A DNA stretch of 64,000 nucleotides from Chalara sp. BL73. Lineage: Eukaryota; Ascomycota; Leotiomycetes; Helotiales. Location: assembly GCA_918026815.1 (NCBI GenBank), contig CAKJVC010000088.1, positions 1,674,001-1,738,000 of the forward strand. Direction: 5' to 3'. This document shows, piece after piece, positions 56,462 to 64,000 of this stretch (position 1 is the first letter of the stretch; each line of letters starts with the position of its first letter). The position numbers were made by a program, and so were the translations under genes. The notes beneath the pieces are model-generated. The model was not told where the DNA came from and did not search any database. It saw nothing but the letters and a program-made list of their open reading frames with translations.

Positions 56462-57019
56462 ACTGATTAGTAAGGGTCCATGATAACAGAATGTCTAAAG
56501 GTCCATCACATCTTGTGCTAAACCCAGATAGCCTTACTCACCATTTGATGTGGGAGTTCGCTGGAAAGCGTTGGGTAAGCAAAAAATGCCAGCTGCCAGG
56601 ATTAGAATATTATCCGGCGGATATCTGCAATGAACTATGCAAGAATATGCGTATAGTGTTTGTTTCGCAGTAACGTAGGCTATCTTTTAAACGGCAGATG
56701 TGGTCGTCTTTGATGGGGTTGGGTTAAAGGTGGTCGCACCTTTGTGGGGTTCCAGGGCTGTTGATTGGACAAGGAGGATGACGTCCATTGTCACTCAGGA
56801 ACATAAAGATTCCAAATCGCGAGCCGCGTTTTTACACTCTCACTTACAACAAAGCTGCGAGCACTTCACCTTAAAGCGTGAAAGCTCCACCCGACGGTGG
56901 ATATGACTTTATGACAATAGGCGCACTAATTTTTATTGGTCCATACGATCTTTCGGCCCTAGAGCTTCTACTCAAGCATTGCAGCTGCAGCCACGAATAT
57001 AACTCCACGAAAAGTTATC
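56462..57019. promoter_or_regulatory. Shared upstream region of the beta-sandwich gene and AOS1
   Basis: 558 bp between divergent start codons. No motif stood out. Short frames inside it are not supportable as genes. Confidence 0.4.
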
Positions 57020-58211
57020 ATGGAGACGTTATCGGATCAGGCAGTAGGAGGAGAGCCTGGAGGAGTCTTAGGGTTGTCGACTGCAGCTCCAGATGGCATT
57101 AGTGCTGGTCAGATTCTTCGTTGGAGTGATTGCCGTTCTGTAGGCTAACCTCGATCTAGACGAAATTGCTCTTTACGACAGACAGATCCGCCTTTGGGGA
57201 GTAAAGGCCCAAGAGAAAATTCGAAATGCCAATATCCTTCTCATCACCATGAGGGCGCTTGCAAATGAGATAGCAAAGAACCTTGTCCTTGCCGGAATCC
57301 ACTCGCTCACAGTCGTCGATCATTCCTTAGTTACTGAAGCTGACTTAGGTGCACAATTCTTCATTACGGAAGCTGAAGTTGGCACAAACCGAGCTGAAGC
57401 TGCAGCTCCTCATATCAGGAGGTTAAATCCACGAGTCAATGTAATTGCAGACCAGAGCGACATCAAGACCAAGGGACCTGATTTCTTTGGAAGATTTGAT
57501 GTAGTTATTGCGACAGATTTGGACCCTGATATGCTGAACATTATTAATACTGCGACGAGGATAAACCACAAACCATTCTATGCAGCTGGTGTACATGGAT
57601 TCTACGGATTCATATTTTCGGATTTAATACAACATGAATATTTAGTGGAGCGAGAGCAAGGAAATGTCCCTACAGTTGCACCACAGGTAGAGTCAAGAAC
57701 ACGAAGTATCGTTGAAGTAAGCTTGAAGAAGGAAAATGGGAAGAATATTGAGATGGTTAAGAAGCGGGAGCTCTATTCTACCTGGTTTTTAGCCAGCGAT
57801 GCGGCAGGTCTACCTGGTGATTTTCTACGAAGCAAACGCAGGCTCAAGAATGTTACACCCATTCTCTCCTGTCTCCGTGCCTTGTGGCAATTCATTCAGC
57901 TTCAGGGTCGATTGCCGGCGTCCATGGAGGATCTAAAGCTGTTCACGGTCACTGCAACTCAAAAACATAAAGCTCTTGGTTTACCAGAAGAAACCCTGAA
58001 ATCAGAGATACTTCGACGATTCCTGCAGAATCTTGGCAGTGAGATTTCACCAGTTTGTGCAATGCTTGGCGGACAATTAGCTCAAGATGTCATCAATGTT
58101 CTCGGTGGTCGCCAACAACCAATCCAAAATCTTATAGTATTGGATGGCGAGCTGATGGAGGCGCCAATGTACGCACTTCATCCAGAAGGCGATCTTGGCG
58201 AAGAATTGTAG
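57020..58211 (+). CDS. aos1: SUMO-activating enzyme E1, small subunit (Aos1/SAE1)
   Basis: Exon 1 is 57020-57107 and exon 2 is 57160-58211. The 52-nt intron (GTCAGA...GCTAAC...CTAG) is in phase and gives 379 residues. Exon 1 supplies METLSDQAVGG up to ADEIALYDRQIRLWG, the family start. The ThiF/E1 fold follows: AQEKIRNANILLITMRALAN, EIAKNLVLAGIHSLTVVDH, LGAQFFITEAEVGTNRAEAA, RLNPRVNV, FYAAGVHGFYGFIFSDLIQH. Near the C-terminus, PVCAMLGGQLAQDVINVLGG is the conserved E1 element. Aos1 pairs with Uba2 to adenylate SUMO and load it on Ubc9; the catalytic Cys is in Uba2, not here. The gene is probably essential and sits in a compact housekeeping block, divergent from the beta-sandwich gene and convergent with BMT5. 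Confidence 0.93.
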
Positions 58212-58589
58212 GTTACCATTTCCTTATCTTTTCCTCATTAAGTAGTTGGGTTTTGTCGTACTTGCACGACGATACCAATCTCGTTAAGCTGCTCTACTTC
58301 CTACTGAGAACTTTCTAACCATAGTCGTAATAATAGACTTCCCCTCTCCACCGGCGCAGAGCAACACGCTCAGAATATTGCTCCGATACTCATTTCTTGA
58401 GTGGGAGTGATCGACCATAGTCTCGAAAATGTCCTGCATTGTATAATAGAGTGGGCCATGATGATGGTAGAGCAAACGGGGCGGCGTTATTTAGGAGTTC
58501 ATACGACCTGCCTGAGATCAAGTCGTGAATGGTAAGAACTTTCAACACCAATAATGATGTTGGTAATCACCTGGCGCGAATTTCTTAAA
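58212..58589. other. Spacer between convergent AOS1 and BMT5 genes
   Basis: 378 bp, non-coding as far as I can see; 3' ends of both genes. Confidence 0.5.
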
Positions 58590-59681
58590 TCAGCTTCCAA
58601 TCGCATTTCCGTCTGAACTTTTGCGTTCTTGACTGCTGTCACTGAAACCATCCCATGCTTCACTATCCTGATTATCGTCCTGATTTCCGTTTTCGCTCTG
58701 ACTCCCTTTTTCGTCTTCCTCGTCCTTAGACACGACAGCATCTCCATAATTTTCGCCATCATAACTATCGTCATCAGTGTCCGCATCCCTCTTCCTCTTG
58801 CTCCCACTTCCTTCGCTGTTCATCGTGGCTTCTCCTTTCCTCACAAACACAAAACTTCTTGCTGCCCTCTCCTCTCCTCTCCATCCACCTCCCTCTTCAC
58901 CATCTTTTGCTCGCACAACGCCGAGCGTCCGCGCGTGTCTATACCCCTCATACGCCTTCGCCTGAAACACAAAACTCCTTTCCACCTGGAGTCCTGCGTG
59001 TCTCCCCAAGTCCTTGACATTCCATAGTGTATACGGCTCCCCTTCAAATAATGTCACGATTATTGAAGGTGGTAACTTTGGGGCGGAGGAAGGGGAGAGA
59101 ACAGTTTGCGCGGTGCGGAAGAAAGACACTAGGAGTTCTACCCTTGTCAGTTTTGTAAGGAGGGAACGAGGTCAAAAAGGAGGTGAGAACTGGCACATAC
59201 CTTGGTTATATCTCACCTGACGATTCACATCCTTGCTCTTTCCGCCAACATGCGGAAAGTTGAAAATCACCCGGTCTACCTTTCCTTTCAGCTCCCTCCA
59301 TGCAGGTCCTATCTTTGTTGCGTCGACGCTATACTTTATTCTCCCTCCTCCACCTTCTATGGCGGCAATATTCTCTGCAACATGTGGGTATTTCGTCTCG
59401 AGTTCTTCGCGCGGTTCATAAACTGTTGCTATGAGATTGGTGCAGGCATGATGCTCAACCAGGGAGCGCGCGAAGGAGAGGTCGCCTTCCCCTACCAGTA
59501 AAATCCGATCTGTAGGCTCAAATGGGATAATTGGTTTCTGTTGGCTTGGCTGGATATGAGGTTTGGAGGATACGGGTCTAGATTTCGATTTTGCGATCCC
59601 TGCTGGTTTTGTGCCGTGCGACTTAGATCTAGCAGGTTTATTATTGGTTTGTAGACGCTTCAGGCGTTTGTTTTTGCCCAT
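58590..59681 (-). CDS. bmt5: 25S rRNA (uridine-N3)-methyltransferase, BMT5-like
   Basis: Exon 1 is 59201-59681 and exon 2 is 58590-59137. The 63-nt intron (GTATGT...GGGTAG) is in phase and restores NRQVRYNQELLVSFF, giving 342 residues. A basic, disordered N-terminus (about 1-50) suits nucleolar targeting. The Rossmann core has RILLVGEGDLSFARSL (SAM motif, about 60-75), ATVYEPREELETKYP, GVDAT-like YSVDATKIG and NFPHVGGKS (141-149), as in yeast Bmt5, which makes m3U2634 in 25S rRNA. IIVTLFEGEPYTLWNVKDL and AYEGYRHARTLG complete the domain. After about residue 260 comes a long acidic, Ser/Asp/Glu-rich tail (KRKRDADTDDDSYDGENYGD), typical of nucleolar proteins and poorly conserved. Identity is firm at family level. 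Confidence 0.92.
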
Positions 59682-62223
59682 CGCATGTGTTGGGTGAGAG
59701 ATGGGAAAGCATGGTGGTAGTTTATGATGGAGGAAAGACTTTTTTGTGGGGAAGATGCGGGAGCTTTGGTGAGCGGAATGCCAAGCCGAGCAGATCCCCC
59801 ATTGGCCACAGTGAGGATGCTAGATTAGTACACATTAACTTTGTCCCATGTATTCATGCAGGTTGCAGCGTTCCAAGTTTGGTAATTGGGGCGTGGGATG
59901 GGACATGCCATCAGATCATAACCTTCCTAGTATATCTATGACCCATAATGGCTGTAGAATCGGGATACACGGCCAGTATCCTGAAGTGTAGAATGGGGAA
60001 TTCCAAAAGATATGATTCAAGCTTGCGCTCGATATATCGATTACTAAAATGGAAGCTTTTGCATGTTCGGCTATGTTGGTGGTGTCTTTCTGTTTTGGTC
60101 ATGATTGTCACTGTTTGACAAATTGCCACCAATGAGACCCAAACTTGGTGATTGATAGCGCACTGTTTCAAATCATCGGTCGAATTTTCACTCGGAATTT
60201 AGCTTTGGTTTACACTAGTCAGAAAGCTGAGGCATTGCAGTATTTTTGTGTACTTTGGCCTCCGTAACCTTTTTAATCACATATAGAATAGTCTCATAGA
60301 TTCTTTATACTGCAGTGAGCCTTAGCTACAACTTTCTATATAGGGTATGACTGAGATTGCTATTGATGTAGAATCGAATTGCATCCCTTGGTGAAAATTC
60401 TTACAGATGACTTGAGACTCTAGTAACAGCGAGGGGAGTATCCTTCGTAAGTTACCCACTGAGATGGTCAATCCATTCAAATTTTACAACCTTTACTGCA
60501 GATTATGTTCTAGTCTGGAAATAATGATATCGTTGACTAACTCAACAATAGAGATCGACGGGCTGCTTCCTAACTACCGTAGTCACAGCTCCCTTTCCCT
60601 AGGCCAAGTCCAAGACTTGCATGGTCACTTCTCCTCAACTATCGGATATCTTCGGCCGACCACACGTAGCCGATCATGATACCCAGTACTGCCCTCGAGA
60701 TTGCGGTGGAGATACACAACGAACAATCAACGTATGAACGTTTCTTGTAATCACCCATAGTGGGACGGGATTAGTAGATATAAGGTGCCAAGAGATTAGC
60801 GGCCGCTGCTGCATCTAGTGCAGAACTCTGTAACCGTCGTAACCACTTTATTTCAACTTCACTTCTCGTTTACATGAACCATTTATGCTGAGACTTGGCA
60901 ATGGTGGCTGCATGATGTTAAGTTTATCATGTTAGCTTAGAAGTAAGGCTGCTACGCTGACACCGCTAAACCCAGCTTATAGCCTTATCGATATTCGGCA
61001 TTTGCTAGTGCAAACGTTGTATTCTTGTTCCTCCTGCGGCTTATGAAAGTCCTACATCAGGAAGAAAACGAGCCTCGGCTTCCGAGCAAGCGAGTCAATA
61101 GCTACGTGTAATTCTTATCTTTCATTCACGCTAGAGCGCTCGTACTGTCCACATATGCAGTTGGAAGAATGCTTGAAGTATGAAGTCGGAGCGACATGAA
61201 CATGGATCGGAGTTGCATTTCGCTGCATGCTCCTAGAAGGATTAGATGGTTAGCAAATCCCATCCCTCCGAAGCAACAAATCATATGCATTCTCAATCAC
61301 TTCAGAGCAAGGTTTGCTTGCAAGTTGGAACGGCCATCCTTCGCTGTCGGGTTTCAGGCAAGGTGGTCGGTTGTACATTGATTGGGGATAGAATGGAACT
61401 TACACAGTGTATCCTATTTCCTCACTTAGGGTTCCGACGACAACTCTTGACTGCATACTATAATCCCCACGCCTCACCTCATCCCCACGTTTTATGCCTG
61501 GTTATCGCGTGGGGCTGGAGCCATTTTGTTCGAGTGACGAGATTCAAGACAACATATGCCGATTAGTGATTGGTCAATTGGTGCGATTTATCTCAGCGGG
61601 TGACCATATGTGGGAAGGAATATCACGCTGCAGATTTAGTGCTTGGCTCGATGGAGAGAGTCGTGTCTCTGTAGATGCATTGCTATGTTCCTATCACTAA
61701 TGACGAATTGTGGGACGTAAGCCGTCTGCGAATTTACGTATTTATGGTTTGGGAAGATCAAGTTGATCAGTGGCCTGCATTTAGTTTATTATGCTGTTCT
61801 CCTTAGTACCACGCAGTCATATCGTATTGGTTGAGTATCAAAATCTCCAAGCCAATCTGTAGTCTTTCCGGTTAGTCTAGGTCCTCAAATACCAATTTGG
61901 CAAAACTTTAGCGTGGTAGTTCTGCGATCCAGGCTGCACTTATATTGTTGGCCGGAATCCAAGAGATCAAAGGACAGCGCGAGTCTACCAATGGCCTTCA
62001 AAGTTTTAATAGAAACCAATCTAGAAGTATCATCAAAGCCAGGATCAGCACACAGAGCCGTGCTTCATACTCACCGACCTGCTATATCATGCCAAGTGGC
62101 TACGTGGGGTGATATCGACCTTGATATCAGTGCTGGATACCTTAAAAATGCGCCACCCGTGTTATGAGATACTTACTTGGTTGGGGTAATTCTTGGCTGC
62201 TAGAAGTCCTAAGTAGATGAAGC
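59682..62223. other. Gene-free stretch
   Basis: About 2.5 kb. Frames at 60464-60679, 61246-61566 and 61913-62167 lack family features. The last contains CQVATWGDIDLDISAGYLKN, which looks protein-like and may belong with the candidate exon at 62224. Confidence 0.4.
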
Positions 62224-62610
62224 TTGGAAAGGACAAGGGCCAAACACCATTTCAAGTGTTTTTATGTACAAGGGACAATTATTCGACATGATTGTTCTTT
62301 AGACTCGTTCTATACTGAAAATTTTTGTGGATCTGGCAACTGGTGCTCCAGTCAGCCCTATGTTCAAGTGCACTTTCTAAATAATACGACGTACGTATGC
62401 AACTTATTACAGGGGAATGGAGGTGGCGTTGGATTTTATGCACAATGGGGTTTGCCCGGAGATAAATTTTCTAATCCCGGTATTGTCGCAAGATGTTCAC
62501 CTAAAGGTTCATTTCGTGGTGGCCAATCAATTCCTCGTTTAGCGACGGTACAATCATATTCCGAAGGATTATGCCGGCACCAAGCCAAGACGTGTGCTGA
62601 CTGGGACTGA
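62224..62610 (+). CDS. Candidate exon of a Cys-containing hypothetical protein, 5' end unresolved
   Basis: An open frame of about 128 codons with no ATG start; its first codon here is TTG. The translation has evenly placed cysteines and aromatic residues (CSLDSFYTENFCGSGNWCSS, YVQVHFLNNTTYVCNLLQGN, GGGVGFYAQWGLPG) and reads like part of an extracellular protein. The end (GLCRHQAKTCADWD) adds two Cys. I could not find a splice that joins it to the frame at 61913-62167 or to a signal peptide, and I do not recognise the family. It may be a gene with unseen exons or a decayed remnant. Confidence 0.3.
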   Translation: MERTRAKHHFKCFYVQGTIIRHDCSLDSFYTENFCGSGNWCSSQPYVQVHFLNNTTYVCNLLQGNGGGVGFYAQWGLPGDKFSNPGIVARCSPKGSFRGGQSIPRLATVQSYSEGLCRHQAKTCADWD

Positions 62611-63908
62611 ATAAGCCAATGAACTGCTTGAAGTTGCGGCTCAGCCCGCCCGAACCTATGTCAAAGTAATCCGGCCTACCATCTCTGCGTCTCTGTTTAT
62701 CCAACTTTGGTTTTTACGGCCTATGGACGGGGAAGTCGTTTGGGCCCTTTACAACTGCTGCAGGGACTCTGATGAATCTATAACATATATTGAATGTATC
62801 TGATGTGCAGCATAGACGGCTACTCCGCCGCATCAACAGGGACGGCTGTGATTGCTTTTCATTTAGAGACAACCCGCGTAATTGGCAAGTTATTATGGCA
62901 CCGTATAAATACCCAAATTGTCGTTGGTTTAATCAGGTAACTCAGCTCACTGGGCTTCTATAATATGAACAAATACATTTTGTATCTAGCAGGCCCTTTC
63001 AAAATCCCGTCCGTTAAGTTAAATACCATCCCGCAATTTGCATCCCACATTCTTCGTGCCGCAAAGTTCATCCCACCTTACTGTATTGTCCCGTCTTTGC
63101 TCCCGTTCTTAGTGTCATGGCTGACCCGGCCGCTTCCGCTAGCTTACGTACCACGCCTCTAAAGCTAACTTGGACGGACTAGCAAAGGGTATTTTACCAC
63201 TTAGAGTCCTGATTTTCATGCCTGTATTCACTATGAATCCTCAAGGCCATCAGAATTCGGCTAAATCTAGCTCGTGTGAGTAGCGAAGAAAGATCTCCTA
63301 CCATTCAGGGAACTCAATTCTACGCTGCCACTCTCCTCCGCCCCGCCGAATAATTTTCAGGCCCCCCAGGAAATAAATGGCTGCAGTTCAAGTTTAACTA
63401 GCGCAACATGGAGGAATGAGACGAATCTGCACGCTTCCACGTTCAAGCCGGTGACGACTTACCTACCTTGTCTATGCATCAAGCCATTTTAGCTTGGTTC
63501 GACGCCTTTAAATAATATCCTAACACTCAGGAATGTTTTCACTAACGTGCCTAATCCGATATAGGTCAATACGTGACGATCGAGTACCGCATGGCATAAC
63601 CACCTTGTGGCACATGCGCAAGAGAAGGTAACAAGAAACAATCATTAGTCAAATTGCAAGTCGCGCAACTAAAAGCTAAACTGTTCAATATTTAGCAAAA
63701 TGTGCATTCGTAAAATCTAGCTTACTGGATTTAATCTGTTTAGCGCTAGCTTTCTTGCCGGTGAACTTTTTGGACTCTAAAATTGTAAAACCGAGAGTGC
63801 AAAAGGGAGAAATTCTCTCTGTAAATGCTATTTTATCATGTTTGATTGCTTTTCTCTTTTTCAAGTTTCTTTTACACCGCTCAATACAGACTGCAAGCGT
63901 TTCATACA
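62611..63908. other. Gene-free stretch with one weak candidate
   Basis: A minus-strand frame at 63685-63909 (Lys-rich, SPFCTLGFTILESKKFTGKK) looks protein-like but unrecognised. It abuts a GC-rich repeat and could be part of a transposable element running off the window. Confidence 0.35.
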
Positions 63909-64000
63909 AAGGTCAGCCAGAAGAGTCAGCTACGAAGGTCGGCGCCAGTAAGGTCAGCCAGGAGGGCCAGCTAGGAGGCTCGGCGTAGGAGGGTGAGCGA
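63909..64000. repeat. GC-rich tandem repeat at the window edge
   Basis: Two copies of an approximately 41-bp unit starting AAGGTCAGCCAG (from 63909 and 63950), each built from shorter AGGTCAGCC/AGGTCGGC-like subunits. The array continues to the end of the window and is probably cut by it. Its GC content contrasts with the AT-rich sequence before it. Confidence 0.7.

Noticed and set aside
57249..57251. Start of AOS1 at the internal ATG (MRALANE)
   Set aside because: It would remove the conserved ALYDRQIRLWG region. A spliced upstream exon restores the full N-terminus in phase.
1..64000. tRNA genes, rRNA genes and CRISPR arrays
   Set aside because: GTTCGA-like strings occur, for example in coding sequence at 8693 and 40582, but none sits in a cloverleaf I could fold by eye. 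No regularly spaced direct repeats with unique spacers exist, and CRISPR is not expected in a fungus. A tRNAscan run would settle the tRNA question.

Overview
The window is nuclear DNA from a filamentous ascomycete (Pezizomycotina, probably Leotiomycetes; the class is inferred, not shown). Evidence: genes have short GT-AG introns of about 45-60 nt with CTRAY-like branch sites. There is a complete PalA/Rim20 pH-signalling gene, two HET-domain genes, a fungal GT31/DUF604 glycosyltransferase, GMC oxidoreductases, a siderophore transporter of the fungal SIT family, and a retrotransposon mutated in the pattern of repeat-induced point mutation (RIP). I spliced gene models by hand and checked reading phase at every junction quoted; none is confirmed by transcripts. 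I found no tRNA, rRNA or CRISPR.

Layout. 1-13 kb is gene-poor: a small secreted protein (1.0-1.6 kb, -), a chimeric oxidase relic (4.3-5.4 kb), a GPI-anchored WSC-like protein (7.9-8.8 kb) and small orphan membrane proteins. 13.6-16.4 kb is palA/RIM20 (-). 17.6-19.2 kb is a GT31 glycosyltransferase, and 20.8-22.9 kb a secreted GMC oxidoreductase. 23.4-25.9 kb holds two more single-pass membrane orphans, and 26.2-27.8 kb a HET protein. 28.6-34.9 kb is a nested repeat island: a RIP-degraded Copia element with 204-bp LTRs and a 5-bp target duplication, inside an older element with inverted arms.

35.2-40.8 kb is an iron-acquisition pair: a siderophore MFS transporter (-) and a bis-haem ferric reductase (+), transcribed divergently from a 1.1-kb region with three perfect ATCWGATAA sites (the consensus of SreA-type iron-repressor GATA factors). 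42.0-43.6 kb is a NifS/Moco-sulfurase-like PLP enzyme without a MOSC domain; 45.2-46.6 kb a secreted lactonase-type beta-propeller; 46.9-48.0 kb an MDR dehydrogenase; 48.8-51.1 kb a second HET protein with a 23-bp minisatellite just upstream; 51.8-52.7 kb an NmrA-like protein.

54.7-59.7 kb is a compact, probably conserved block: an unrecognised protein with a putative split beta-sandwich (-), the SUMO E1 subunit AOS1 (+) and the 25S rRNA methyltransferase BMT5 (-). 59.7-64 kb is nearly gene-free. The clearest functional unit is the iron pair. The most unusual structures are the BBE/GMC chimeric relic, the nested repeat island, a HET protein with a presequence-like N-terminus, and a GMC enzyme whose second catalytic position appears to be Tyr.
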